The notes under the pieces are model-generated. The model saw only the letters and a list, made by a program, of their open reading frames with translations, was not told the origin of the DNA and did no database searches. Position numbers and translations under genes: made by a program. A stretch of 64,000 nucleotides of DNA from Anaerolineales bacterium (GTDB lineage: Bacteria > Chloroflexota > Anaerolineae > Anaerolineales > UBA11579). Below are positions 10,145 to 19,265 of the stretch, piece after piece; the first letter of the stretch is position 1; each line of letters begins with the position of its first letter. The stretch lies in assembly GCA_019454165.1 (NCBI GenBank), contig CP075367.1:255971-319970 (forward strand). Direction: 5' to 3'.

Positions 10145-11100
10145 TTAATCAGCTCAGTACGATGCTGCAAATACCAATCAATGGTCTTGCGCAACCCTTC
10201 TTCGAATTTCACCGCAGCCCGGAAACCGAAGAGCTCCTCGGCGCGGCTGACATCCAGCAGGCGGCGCGGCTGGCCGTTGGGATAGGCCTGGTTCCACACC
10301 AACTCGCCGCGGTAGCCGACGAGGCGGCTGATGAGCTCGGCCAGATCCTTGATGCTGATCTCATAGCCGGAGCCCAGGTTGACCGGCTCCTCGCCGTCGT
10401 AGCGCTCAGCGGCAAGCACGATGCCTTCGGCGGCATCCTCGACATACAGGAACTCACGCGTGGGCGAGCCATCGCCCCACAACTCCACCTGCGGGTCACC
10501 GTTCTCTTTAGCCTCCACGAACTTGCGGATCAGCGCCGGGATCACATGCGAGGAGGCCGGGTCAAAGTTGTCTTTGGGGCCGTATAGGTTCACCGGCAGC
10601 AGGAAGATGGCATTGAAGCCGTGCTGTTGGCGGTAGGCCTGCGCCTGCACCAGCAGCATCTTCTTGGCCAGGCCATAGGGCGCATTGGTCTCTTCGGGGT
10701 AGCCTTCCCACAATTCATCTTCGCGGAAAGGCGTGTTGGCAAATTTGGGATACGCGCACACGGTGCCGAGGGCGACGAACTTGTCTACGCCCTCTTCCCA
10801 GGCCTGGTGCATGAGGGGAATGCCCATCATGATGTTCTTGTAGAACAGGTCGGCCGGCTTCTCACGGTTGAGGCCGATGCCGCCCGCCAGCGCGGCGATG
10901 TGAATGACCACATCCGGCTTGGCATCCTCCAGCATGCGGGCGATGTGCTCGGGCTGCACCAGGTCATAGTCCTTGCTGCGCGGCACGAAGATCTCGGTGG
11001 CGCCGCGTTGGCGCAGCTTCTCCACCACGAAGGAGCCCAGGAAGCCGCCGCCCCCGGTGACGGTTACACGTTTGCCAGCCCAGAAATTTGTTTCAGCCAT
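10141..11100 (-). CDS. fcl: GDP-L-fucose synthase
   Basis: A 319-aa SDR, typical length for Fcl/Wca[14 protein letters not shown] is the cofactor site, [10 protein letters not shown] carries the catalytic Ser/Thr and Cys region, NAPYGLAKK holds the Tyr-Lys pair, and [12 protein letters not shown] is a family hallmark. It converts GDP-4-keto-6-deoxymannose to GDP-L-fucose by epimerisation and reduction. The partner dehydratase Gmd is not in the window and must lie elsewhere. It is the third gene of operon A, 8 bp downstream of the epimerase. Confidence 0.9.
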   Translation of the reverse strand: MAETNFWAGKRVTVTGGGGFLGSFVVEKLRQRGATEIFVPRSKDYDLVQPEHIARMLEDAKPDVVIHIAALAGGIGLNREKPADLFYKNIMMGIPLMHQAWEEGVDKFVALGTVCAYPKFANTPFREDELWEGYPEETNAPYGLAKKMLLVQAQAYRQQHGFNAIFLLPVNLYGPKDNFDPASSHVIPALIRKFVEAKENGDPQVELWGDGSPTREFLYVEDAAEGIVLAAERYDGEEPVNLGSGYEISIKDLAELISRLVGYRGELVWNQAYPNGQPRRLLDVSRAEELFGFRAAVKFEEGLRKTIDWYLQHRTELIK

Positions 11101-11108
11101 TCTTCACC

Positions 11109-12113
11109 TTACTGCACAATGAACTGCGCATTGCGAAAGCGCGGGTTGTGCGGGTCTTTGATCAAGCCATCCTGCAGGGCGTGCAACAGCTCGCGGATGC
11201 CGTCATCTACGTTGTAGCGGGTCTGGTAGCCAAGCACGCGGCGCACTTTTTCGAACGAGACGCTGATGTCGCGCATGTCGCCGCCGAAGGTCAGGTCTTT
11301 GTAGTTCACGATGATCTCGGGCAGGCGTTTGATGATCAGCCCCACGATCTCATCCTTGCGGTAATTGCCGGACTCGTCGCCCAGATTGAAGATCTCGCCG
11401 CGCACTTTGTCCTCAGCGGCGTCCAGGCCCAGCAGGATGCCGGCCACAATGTCGCGCACATGCACGAACGAGCGCGAGTAGCCGCGCTGGTAGATCAGCA
11501 GCTCGCGCTTGGTGAACGCGTCGAGCACAAATTGATTGACGATCAGGTCAAAGCGCGTGCGCGGCGAAATGCCGAACAGCGTCGCAAAACGAAAGATGAC
11601 CGGCGTGCAGGCCGAATCTTTCTGGCCCAGCAGATACTCCTCGGCGGCGATCTTGGTCTCAGCATACAAAGACTGCGGGTGCAGCGGAGACTCCTCTGTC
11701 ACCAGTTCCCCGTCGCCGGATTGGCCGTAGTTGCTATATGTGGAGGAGAAGACGAAGCGCTTGGCGCCCATCTCGGCCGCCTGCTCAAAGACGCGCTGAG
11801 TGGTCTCCACGTTGTAGTGCCAGGCCACGGACTTGCCCACCGCCTGGCAGGCGGGGAAGCCCACGATGCCCGCCAGATGCACGATCACATCCGGCTGTGC
11901 GCCGGTGCGCAGCAACTGGCGGAAGGTGTGCGGCTCGCCCACATCCGCCTTGATGAACTTGAAGTTGGGGTGGGCCAGGTAGGCCACCAACGAATCGCCG
12001 CCGAATAGCAGCTTGTCCATCACGGTCACCTGGTGGCCGCGCTGCAATAGCTCCCCCGCCAACAGGGAACCGATGTAGCCGGCGCCGCCCGTCACCACGA
12101 TATGCTGGCTCAC
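11109..12113 (-). CDS. NAD-dependent epimerase/dehydratase (extended SDR)
   Basis: A 334-aa protein beginning with GTG at 12113 that overlaps the regulator's TGA (GTGA). Earlier in-frame starts would run deep into the regulator gene. The N-terminal VTGGAGYIGSLLAGEL is the NAD site, FVFSSTYSNYG and SLYAETK give the catalytic Ser and Tyr-Lys, and SRSFVHVRDIV is conserved in sugar-nucleotide epimerases. The likely role is epimerisation or dehydration of an NDP-sugar feeding the glycan. Substrate is not predictable from motifs alone. Confidence 0.85.
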   Translation of the reverse strand: MSQHIVVTGGAGYIGSLLAGELLQRGHQVTVMDKLLFGGDSLVAYLAHPNFKFIKADVGEPHTFRQLLRTGAQPDVIVHLAGIVGFPACQAVGKSVAWHYNVETTQRVFEQAAEMGAKRFVFSSTYSNYGQSGDGELVTEESPLHPQSLYAETKIAAEEYLLGQKDSACTPVIFRFATLFGISPRTRFDLIVNQFVLDAFTKRELLIYQRGYSRSFVHVRDIVAGILLGLDAAEDKVRGEIFNLGDESGNYRKDEIVGLIIKRLPEIIVNYKDLTFGGDMRDISVSFEKVRRVLGYQTRYNVDDGIRELLHALQDGLIKDPHNPRFRNAQFIVQ

Positions 12114-12616
12114 GCGCGTTTCTCCACAGTTTCCTGCTCCATGATGAGATGCACTTTGTGCCCGGTGATGCGTAGAGTAGCTGCCTCGCGGTTGTTCGAC
12201 TCTATGGGCATGCCTTGTTCCATGCAAGTCAATTTGCAAATATCCAGAATGTCGTCCGGGCTGCCGGGGGCCACCTCAATGCGCACCGCCCAGGCTCCGG
12301 CGGCGCGGGCCTCGGCCAGCAGCGCCTGCACCCGGTTGCGGGTGCGGCGGTACAGGGCCATGGACTGCTCCACATAGTCCACCGTCAGGCGGGCACGCAG
12401 GCTGAGCCCTTGCGGGGTGATGATGTAGCGCAGCTTGCGGCGCTGGGCGCGGGTCACCTTGACGTAGCCCTTGGAGATCAGGCGCTTGAGGTGCCAGTTG
12501 ACCGTACCGACCGCCACGCCCAACTGGCCTGCCAATGAGGCCTGGGTGACGTCTGGGTCGGTTTCGATATGCTCCAGCAGAAGGAGATCCCGCGCGGGAT
12601 CGGCGTGTTGTTCCAT
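12110..12616 (-). CDS. EPS-type winged-helix regulator A, first gene of operon A
   Basis: The chosen start, ATG 12616, gives 168 aa. A TTG at 12628 is possible but lies only about 8 nt from the predicted transcription start. Residues ~20-80 are a winged helix-turn-helix (TQASLAGQLGVAVGTVNWHL, then KRLISKGYVKV and a RKLRYIIT wing), like EPS-associated MarR-family proteins. The C-terminal ~70 residues (VRIEVAPGSPDDILDICKL) form a second, unassigned domain. It has a paralogue (regulator B, 28123-28611) with the same layout. It is transcribed from a strong promoter just upstream and overlaps the epimerase gene by 4 bp. Control of its own operon is inferred from position. Confidence 0.85.
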   Translation of the reverse strand: MEQHADPARDLLLLEHIETDPDVTQASLAGQLGVAVGTVNWHLKRLISKGYVKVTRAQRRKLRYIITPQGLSLRARLTVDYVEQSMALYRRTRNRVQALLAEARAAGAWAVRIEVAPGSPDDILDICKLTCMEQGMPIESNNREAATLRITGHKVHLIMEQETVEKRA

Positions 12617-12642
12617 AGGGTGCGCCAAAATTCAGGCGCTGA

Positions 12643-12670
12643 ATTATAACGTCAGGGAACTAAAGGTCAA
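12643..12670 (-). promoter_or_regulatory. Sigma-70-like promoter of operon A
   Basis: On the minus strand, TTGACC (12670-12665) is separated by 16 nt from a perfect TATAAT (12648-12643). The predicted transcription start is near 12636, about 20 nt before the regulator ATG. The -35 box overlaps the stop codon of the GT-C gene, so it separates the two glycan operons without a terminator. Confidence 0.8.
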
Positions 12671-14199
12671 GCGCGCAGCCAATCCCACAGAAGGTAGAGC
12701 GCGCAGCTCACCAGCCCGATGCCGACCACCTGGTAGATCTCCACGATCGGCCACCAATCCAGGCCAAAATAACGGCGGATGTACCAGAGCAAGAAGCTGG
12801 CGCACATCAGCGCCGCGCCCACCAAGGCCCGCCGCAACCAGGGGTCCGTCCCACGCTTGTGTTCGAACCAGGCCCAGGCCGCCAACATTACCTGTATGGC
12901 GGCAAAGGCGCTGCGGTAGCGCGGGTTATCCCACATGTCGCCGCCGGCCCGGTACGAAGCCACCAGGCTGACCGCCCAGCTGAACAGCAGCAGCGCCCCG
13001 GGCAGCTGCAGCCAAGCCCGCTTGCGCCAAACAAGGTAAGTGGCATACAGCAGCAAGGCCAACAAGACCGTCCAACCCAGCGCCCGCCAGATCCCGATGA
13101 TGTCCCACACCAGAAGGCCGCGCGCCACCAAGGCCGCCGGCAGCAGAGGGCGCACCAGGCCATACAGCACCAGGAATGGAATATGCACCCATTCCGGCAT
13201 GAGCCTGAATTGGCGCGCGATCCAGCCGGAGCCGCTGGCGCTCACATACACCTGCCAGGCAGCCGACTGCACCAACCACTGCTCGCGCAGATCCACGAAC
13301 AACCACACATAAAACAGCGCCAGCACGGCCGCCAGGCCCAGCCCGATCTGGACGCGGCGGTCACGCAATATGCGCCACTCGGTGAGCGCCAGATAGCAAA
13401 CCAACAGGAATAGCAGTAGCGATGCGATGAACGGCCAGGAGAGGATGGCGGCGCTGATGAACGCCACGGCCAACAGGGTCAGCCCGCCGCGCCGCTGGCC
13501 AGAAAGGACGCGCTGCAAGCCCAGCAATGCCACCGGCAACAGACAGACGGTAAAGGCTTCACGCATCTGCGAGGAACCCAGTAGCGCCGCCTCCGGGTAC
13601 AGTGCCAAACCCCACGCCGCCCACAGTGCCACCTGCTTGCCAAACGCGCGCCGGGTGGCCGCCCAGGCGAAGGCGACCGCCAACCCGGAGACCGCCGCAG
13701 CCGGCACCAACGCCAGCAGAGGCTGGTGCACCGCGCCGCCAAAGTAACGATATAGGGCCGCGCTGATGAACAGCAGCCCGCCATACTGATCGGTGATGCT
13801 GTAGCCGCTGAACGCGGCCACCAGCGGCTCATCCGACTCGGCCAGCTGCCAGGCGGCCTGGTCGCGGTTGTAGGCGTCCTGCATCACATAGCCGGCGCGC
13901 TGCACATCGGTGTCATGGCCGCCCACCGGCAACGCCACCAGCCAGACCGCGCCCAGCACCAGACGGAACAAGGCCGCGCCCACGGTCAAGCCCAGCAGCC
14001 AGCGCGGCAACTGTTCAGCCGCCAGGTTGCGAAAAGCTAGCCAATAGACCAGGCCCATCAGAGCGATCGCCAGCACAAATGAAACCCAGCCCTGCAACGA
14101 CACGAACCCCGTAGACACCCACGCCAACCCCAAGCCCAGCAGCACGATGCCGCCTGCCAGCCAAATCGGATTGGGTGATGGAGTAGTTTTCTTCGCCAT
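12667..14199 (-). CDS. Polytopic GT-C-type membrane protein
   Basis: A 510-aa protein with about 11-12 hydrophobic segments. The loop after an early helix contains GGHDTDVQRAGY (acidic residues like the D-x-D/E catalytic motif of GT-C enzymes), followed by SITDQYGGLLFISAALY, reminiscent of ArnT/GT39-like periplasmic loops. GT-C proteins use polyprenyl-phosphate sugars on the outer face of the membrane. It is the last gene of operon B, 64 bp after the previous gene. It could instead be a polymerase or ligase-like protein; the GT-C call rests on topology and the acidic loop. Confidence 0.6.
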   Translation of the reverse strand: MAKKTTPSPNPIWLAGGIVLLGLGLAWVSTGFVSLQGWVSFVLAIALMGLVYWLAFRNLAAEQLPRWLLGLTVGAALFRLVLGAVWLVALPVGGHDTDVQRAGYVMQDAYNRDQAAWQLAESDEPLVAAFSGYSITDQYGGLLFISAALYRYFGGAVHQPLLALVPAAAVSGLAVAFAWAATRRAFGKQVALWAAWGLALYPEAALLGSSQMREAFTVCLLPVALLGLQRVLSGQRRGGLTLLAVAFISAAILSWPFIASLLLFLLVCYLALTEWRILRDRRVQIGLGLAAVLALFYVWLFVDLREQWLVQSAAWQVYVSASGSGWIARQFRLMPEWVHIPFLVLYGLVRPLLPAALVARGLLVWDIIGIWRALGWTVLLALLLYATYLVWRKRAWLQLPGALLLFSWAVSLVASYRAGGDMWDNPRYRSAFAAIQVMLAAWAWFEHKRGTDPWLRRALVGAALMCASFLLWYIRRYFGLDWWPIVEIYQVVGIGLVSCALYLLWDWLRA

Positions 14200-14263
14200 T
14201 CAGGGAAACCTCAGTGAGTTCTGCGTTTTGTGCAACCTGCTTAATGCTACCAACAAGCGCGGG

Positions 14264-15424
14264 CTACTTCCGCGCCGCAAAACGGCGCAGCAGATCTTCG
14301 ATCAGCTTGGCATAGGCCGCGCCCATCACGTCTACCGTGTAGTTTTGCTGCGCCTCCTGCTGCGCGGCCGCGCCCAGGCGGGCACGCAACCCCGCATCGC
14401 CGATCAGACGTCGCAAAGCCTCGGCCATACCCTCAGGATCCTTTAGCTCCACCAGTAAGGCGGTGCGCTCATCTTCGAGCACATCGGTGGCCGCCTCAAT
14501 GCGCGTGGCTATGATCGGCAAACCGGCAAACATGGCTTCCAGCAACGCCAGCGACATACCTTCCCAAAGCGAAGGCTGCACAAAGATGTCCGCCGCCTCT
14601 AAAAGCTGCGGCACATCGCTGCGCACGCCGGCAAAACGCACTCGTGCCGCGATGCCCCACTGGCGGGCTTTGTCTTCAAGCTCAGCCTGCAGCGGCCCTT
14701 GCCCTACGAAGGCGAACACGGCGGCCGGTTCATCCAGTGCTTTGATCGCATCCAAAAGGTATGTGTGGCCCTTTTGCAACACCAAGCGGCCCACGGTCAG
14801 CAGTAGCAGCTGGCCAGGTTGTACGCCCAGGGCGGCGCGCAAAGAGTCCTTTTGTTGCGAAGACAAGCCAAGCTGCGGGGGATGGATGCCGTTGTCGATC
14901 ACCACAAGTTTTTCAGACGCCGCGCCTTCCGTGCGCATCGCCAGGCTGCGCACCTGGCTCGACACGCACACCATGCGCGTGCACAGCGCCGAGTTGGTGA
15001 GGCGGCCATGCAGCCAGATCAGCAGGCGAGAGGTGTTCTCCGGGTGGCTGTGGTGTGTGCCTATCCGGGTGCGGACGCCGGCCAGCCAGGCCAATGGCAA
15101 CCCGAGCAGATTGCTGTGCGGCGTATGGGTGATCACCACCTCGCTGCGCCTGAGGAGGCCAGCCAAACGCAGCAAGGCCCCGGGCAGGCGCAGTAGATTG
15201 GAAAGCAAAAAGCCGCCATGCTTCCAGCCATTCAGGGAGGTCACTGGAAACGGGCCGGATGCCTGCCACTCGGCAGCGAGTCCCTGCTTGTCATACAAAA
15301 AAACGGCTTGCACCGGGTAGCCATGCTGGTGAAGGTATTCGGCTTGCGAGAGCAGGACGCGCTGCGCGCCGGCCACTTCCATCTGGGTTCCGAGCAAAAG
15401 TATTGAAGGTTTAGGGGCAGACAT
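14264..15424 (-). CDS. Glycosyltransferase family 4
   Basis: A 386-aa protein starting MSAPKPSILLLGTQ at ATG 15424; a longer frame to 15640 runs into the neighbour. GT-B features: IDNGIHPP in the linker, LTVGRLVLQKGHTYLL at the start of the C-domain, DIFVQPSLWEGMSLALLEAM (E-x7-E) for donor binding, and a C-terminal helix crossing back. It likely adds one residue to the lipid-linked oligosaccharide. It is the penultimate gene of operon B, 13 bp downstream of a GT2 gene. Confidence 0.9.
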   Translation of the reverse strand: MSAPKPSILLLGTQMEVAGAQRVLLSQAEYLHQHGYPVQAVFLYDKQGLAAEWQASGPFPVTSLNGWKHGGFLLSNLLRLPGALLRLAGLLRRSEVVITHTPHSNLLGLPLAWLAGVRTRIGTHHSHPENTSRLLIWLHGRLTNSALCTRMVCVSSQVRSLAMRTEGAASEKLVVIDNGIHPPQLGLSSQQKDSLRAALGVQPGQLLLLTVGRLVLQKGHTYLLDAIKALDEPAAVFAFVGQGPLQAELEDKARQWGIAARVRFAGVRSDVPQLLEAADIFVQPSLWEGMSLALLEAMFAGLPIIATRIEAATDVLEDERTALLVELKDPEGMAEALRRLIGDAGLRARLGAAAQQEAQQNYTVDVMGAAYAKLIEDLLRRFAARK

Positions 15425-15437
15425 GAGGGCGTTGCGA

Positions 15438-16391
15438 TTATAACGAGCCGCTATTTGCCGGATAACGCCGTTTGCGCAGCCCGCCGATGAGCCAACGCCG
15501 CAGGCCTGCGGGCAGCCAGGTGGCGGCCCAGGCCGCCCATGCCCGCAGGCTGAGTGGGCTGCGGCGCAGGGCCTGCGCCAAATGCTGGCGAGCCACCCGC
15601 ATCTGCTGGCGGCCGCCCTCGCCCAGTAGGTTCTGAGCAAGGTTTATGTAGAGCGCAGTCCATGCCCTGCGCCAAAAGTCGCGACCCTGGCTTGCATCCT
15701 CCTGCTCGGCTTTGTGCATGTAGCGCACAAAGCCTTCGCTGGCATCTGTCTTGTCATAGCTGGTGCTTTGTGGGTGGACACGCACGCGTACCAGGCTCTC
15801 TGGCACCAGGTCTATCGGGTGTTTGCGCGCAACTCTGCGCCACAGGTCCAGATCTTCGGCCCAGTGCATGCTTTCATCGAAGCCGCCGGCCTCCAGGAAG
15901 ACATTCTTGCGGATCAGCAAGCATGGCATCGCCATCAGCACCGACCATTCGGTCAGGATCTGTGGATAGACAAACCCGCGGAACACAGAGGTATCGCGCA
16001 CGCCCAGATCTTCACCGGCATCCGTGAACTTGGAGAACCAGCAATGCACAAAACCCAGTTCGGGATTCTTGTCGAAGACCGCCATCTGCTTTTCCAGCTT
16101 GGTCGGCACGAACAGGTCATCTGAATCCAAAAAAGCAATGTATTCGCCCAGCGCCTGCTGCACGCCAAAGTTGCGCGCCGCCGAAACCCCCTGTGGCTCG
16201 CGCACAAAGTAGCGCAGCCTGCCCTCGGCCGCCATTGGCTGCAGGAGCTCGGCCGTGTTATCGGTCGAACCGTCGTCCACGACAACGATCTCGTAGTCAG
16301 TGAAGGTTTGCGCGAAGACACTGTCGAGCGCTTGCAGCAAGTAGCCCGCTCGGTTGCGGGTGGGGATCACGACGCTGACACGCGGCGCCAT
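15438..16391 (-). CDS. Glycosyltransferase family 2
   Basis: A 317-aa protein. ATG 16391 is preferred over GTG 16394 because GAGG lies 8 nt upstream; the start overlaps the previous stop (TGATG). The GT-A core begins VSVVIPTRNRAGYLLQALDS. It has VVVDDGSTDNTAELL for nucleotide binding, YIAFLDSDDLFVP as the DxD metal site, and HWAEDLDLWRR around the catalytic base (ED). It is part of the operon B glycosyltransferase series. Confidence 0.9.
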   Translation of the reverse strand: MAPRVSVVIPTRNRAGYLLQALDSVFAQTFTDYEIVVVDDGSTDNTAELLQPMAAEGRLRYFVREPQGVSAARNFGVQQALGEYIAFLDSDDLFVPTKLEKQMAVFDKNPELGFVHCWFSKFTDAGEDLGVRDTSVFRGFVYPQILTEWSVLMAMPCLLIRKNVFLEAGGFDESMHWAEDLDLWRRVARKHPIDLVPESLVRVRVHPQSTSYDKTDASEGFVRYMHKAEQEDASQGRDFWRRAWTALYINLAQNLLGEGGRQQMRVARQHLAQALRRSPLSLRAWAAWAATWLPAGLRRWLIGGLRKRRYPANSGSL

Positions 16392-17320
16392 CACACTTCC
16401 CTCTTCAAGCGCTTATGCAGCCAGGCTAATAGCCCTAGACGCTCTAATAGTGCACGAAGTGCGAAGCGAAGCCGGCCGAGCAGCCACAACGGCTTGCGCC
16501 GGTTGAGATAGGCTGCGTAGCCTGGCAGCAGATCAGTCAAGGCGCGCCACTCGCCAAAATTTTGTACAGCTTCCAGGCGGAACTTTTGTGCGGCGGCCAC
16601 AAGCCCCGGCCTTACCTTGTCGTACACACCGTAGCGCAACTGCACCGCCGTGCGCTCCAGCACCGCTTCCTGGCCACCCTCGCGCGTGCTCAAGCCGGTC
16701 TCGGCGTCTGTGAAATAGCCCAGCACGCCATCCACGCGGCCCATCGGCAGGCGGCTGGCAGCCATGCGCAGCGAAAGATCCATATCGGCGGCCACGCGGA
16801 ACTGCTCATCAAAATAGCCGATGCGCTCACTCACATCGCGGCGCAAGACCCAGAACGCCCCACCCTGCGCGAACGCCCGTGCAAAATGGCGCGGGTTATA
16901 GGCCGGCGTATAGCGGCGTTCGCCCTCCTGCGCGCCATAGCGCGGCACCGATACGTAATCGCCATAGCACAAGACCCAGTCGTTGCCGGTCATGGCTTCG
17001 ACCTGACGCTGCAAAGAGTCCGGCGTGCGGCAGTCATCAATGTTCCAGATCGCCAACAGCGGCGCACGCGCTGCGGCCCAAGCCCGGTTCCACGATGCGC
17101 CCAGCGTCTCGCGCGGCACTTCGATCACTTGCACCTGTTCGGGATGCCGGGCTTGAAAAGCCCGCACAAGCTCACGTTCTTTTGCAGAGGGCTCGTTGCA
17201 CACAAAGATCACTTCAAGTTCAGGGAAAAGGGTTTGCTGTTCCACCTGGGCACAGTAGGCCGCCAGGTATTCCTCGCCTCTGTATACCGAGGTCAAAACG
17301 CTGAGCCTGGGCGCGCTCAT
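16391..17320 (-). CDS. Glycosyltransferase family 2-like
   Basis: A 309-aa GT-A protein. LSVLTSVYRGEEYLAAYCAQ starts the fold, VIFVCNEPSAKERELV follows, and AIWNIDDCRTPDSLQ gives a D-D motif in place of the common DxD. The ADMDLSLRMA segment near residue 200 resembles the acidic base region of GT2 enzymes. It overlaps the next upstream gene by 4 bp (17317-17320). The acceptor is unknown. Confidence 0.8.
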   Translation of the reverse strand: MSAPRLSVLTSVYRGEEYLAAYCAQVEQQTLFPELEVIFVCNEPSAKERELVRAFQARHPEQVQVIEVPRETLGASWNRAWAAARAPLLAIWNIDDCRTPDSLQRQVEAMTGNDWVLCYGDYVSVPRYGAQEGERRYTPAYNPRHFARAFAQGGAFWVLRRDVSERIGYFDEQFRVAADMDLSLRMAASRLPMGRVDGVLGYFTDAETGLSTREGGQEAVLERTAVQLRYGVYDKVRPGLVAAAQKFRLEAVQNFGEWRALTDLLPGYAAYLNRRKPLWLLGRLRFALRALLERLGLLAWLHKRLKREV

Positions 17321-18486
17321 AACCCGTGGCGCTCCATCTCATCGAACGCTGTGACCGCGCCGCGCACGAAATCGCGCGTCGTCCAGGCACCGGCTCGCGC
17401 CCGCCCGGCTTCGATAAGCCGCCGGCGCAGCGCGGCGTCCCCATGCACGCTACGCACAGCCGCAGCGATCGCGCCGGGGTCCGTGGGATCCACCAGCACC
17501 GCCGCCGCGCCCATCTGCTCTTCGGCGCCCGGCACTCTGGCGGCGACCACCGGGCAGCCCAAGGCGAACGCCTCCAGCGGCGGCAGATTCTCCGGCCCAA
17601 AGAAGCTCATATACGTCAGCGCCAGCGCATTGCGATACAGCGCATACAGATCTTCGCGGCTCACAAAGTCGAGCAGCTTGACCTGGTCTTGCAGCCCCAG
17701 CTGGTGGATCAAGCGAACAATGCTGCGTTTGGCGCCAAAATCTGCGCCGGTGAGCACCAACTGCAAAGCCAGCCCGTCTTGCTTCAACGCCGCCACGGCG
17801 CGCAGCAGGTTGGCGTGATTTTTGTGCTGCCAAAGCTGAGCCGGATACAGCAGGTAGCCGGGCTGCAGCCCAAAATCCTGCAAGACACTGGCATCATCCC
17901 CCGCAACCTCATCCAGCGCAGCCTGCGGGGTGGGGTGCGGCAGTAAGATCACGCGGTCGGGAGAAATAGCGTAGAAGCGGACGATCTCAGCGCGCCCGGC
18001 CTGGTTGCCGGCCACAATGGCGCGGGCGCGCGGCAGCCAACGGCGATAGTGGCTCTCGCGCACCTGCCATTCGCCGCCAGCGCTGACCTCGGGGAACTGC
18101 GGCTGCAGACGATGCTGCAGATCCAACACCAGCGGCACAAAGGGCATACGCACACCGCGGATGCGCGGGCTCAAGAACCAGGCGATGTCTGCGCCTACCC
18201 GGCCGATGTGGCGCTCCAGGCTGGAACGCCATGCGAGTCTGTCCTCTAATTCAGGAAAATAGCGGAAGAGCTTGAGCAAAGCGCGCTCAACGATCCCAGG
18301 CTTGGAATACAGCCGGAACGAGAGTTTGGGATTCGATTCGAGATCGATCTTGGTTGGGCTGAATACGATGAATTCGTGATTCGTGTTGGCGGCGCCAGCG
18401 GTCAGCGCACGCAGCACTTCGCCCTGGAAGGTGAAGGCGCCGCCATCATGGGTGAAGTATTGGTCGAGGACAACGGCGATCTTCAT
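17317..18486 (-). CDS. Glycosyltransferase family 4 (mannosyltransferase-like)
   Basis: A 389-aa protein from ATG 18486 (MKIAVVLDQYFTHDGGAF). The C-domain begins YLLYPAQLWQHKNHANLL. The donor motif FFGPENLPPLEAFALGCPVV is the PENLPPLEA variant frequent in GT4 mannosyl- and rhamnosyltransferases. VAGNQAGRAEIVRFY in the N-domain and the C-terminal helices complete a GT-B fold. It starts 8 bp after the methyltransferase gene ends. The likely substrate is a GDP- or UDP-sugar; the mannose call is only by motif resemblance. Confidence 0.85.
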   Translation of the reverse strand: MKIAVVLDQYFTHDGGAFTFQGEVLRALTAGAANTNHEFIVFSPTKIDLESNPKLSFRLYSKPGIVERALLKLFRYFPELEDRLAWRSSLERHIGRVGADIAWFLSPRIRGVRMPFVPLVLDLQHRLQPQFPEVSAGGEWQVRESHYRRWLPRARAIVAGNQAGRAEIVRFYAISPDRVILLPHPTPQAALDEVAGDDASVLQDFGLQPGYLLYPAQLWQHKNHANLLRAVAALKQDGLALQLVLTGADFGAKRSIVRLIHQLGLQDQVKLLDFVSREDLYALYRNALALTYMSFFGPENLPPLEAFALGCPVVAARVPGAEEQMGAAAVLVDPTDPGAIAAAVRSVHGDAALRRRLIEAGRARAGAWTTRDFVRGAVTAFDEMERHGL

Positions 18487-18494
18487 TGGCCCTG

Positions 18495-19265
18495 CTAGGC
18501 TTTTTGGGCAACGACCATCACATGCCAGGTATCCGGGCCGATCGTTTGGCCCGGCTGATAGGCCGGCAGCCATTCCAATGCGCTGAACCCGGCGGTCTGC
18601 AAGAACAACGCCATCTCCTGCACAAGAAAATAGCGGTTGAGCTGGGTTTCCTCCAGCTCGGCAACCAGCTTGCCGTCCGCATCGGTTTCACGCAAGCTGT
18701 AGTGGACTTCAGCCAACTGGCGCTCGACATGCAGAACCGTGCGGGATGTACGCGCCAGCTCGCCGTTAGGCAAAGGCCAGCTCGCCTGGCGCTCCGACTC
18801 GTAGCCGCGCAGCATGGCGGCGGCGTGCCAGAATTCCAGGATCAGCAAACCCTGCGGGCGCAATGCCGCGGCCGCGTTTTGCAGCACGCGCAATACCGCT
18901 TCATTGGTCTGCACATAACCGATCGAGTCGAACAAACAATACACTGCGTCAAACACGCGGCCGCCCAGCTGCAGGTCACGCATATCCTGCAATTGGAAGT
19001 CAACGGCTGAGCCGCGGCGCTGGGCCTGCGCCCGCGCTACCTCGAGCAGATCGGCAGAATAGTCTGTGGCGAGGATCTGGTAGCCCAGCCGCTCAAGCTC
19101 AAAGGCATGCCGGCCGGTGCCGCAGGCCAGTTCCAGCAAGGTCTTCGTTTCGCCGTGCGCGTTGCGGCGCAGGCAGGTATCCACAAAGGCCGCTTCGTCC
19201 TTGTACGGCTTGTTGGCGTAGATATGATCGTAGTACTCGGCGTACTTGCCGAGATATGAGCCCAC
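18495..19265 (-). CDS. Class I SAM-dependent methyltransferase
   Basis: A 256-aa protein. Residues ~40-60 contain LLELACGTGRHAFELERLGY (SAM motif I), followed by ATDYSADLLEVA, DFQLQDMRDLQ and AVYCLFDSIGY (motifs II and III). The family methylates small molecules or sugars. It is immediately downstream of the aminotransferase gene (zero gap) and upstream of a GT4, suggesting methylation of an amino-deoxy sugar made by the DegT enzyme; that link is inference from order. Confidence 0.85.
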   Translation of the reverse strand: MGSYLGKYAEYYDHIYANKPYKDEAAFVDTCLRRNAHGETKTLLELACGTGRHAFELERLGYQILATDYSADLLEVARAQAQRRGSAVDFQLQDMRDLQLGGRVFDAVYCLFDSIGYVQTNEAVLRVLQNAAAALRPQGLLILEFWHAAAMLRGYESERQASWPLPNGELARTSRTVLHVERQLAEVHYSLRETDADGKLVAELEETQLNRYFLVQEMALFLQTAGFSALEWLPAYQPGQTIGPDTWHVMVVAQKA

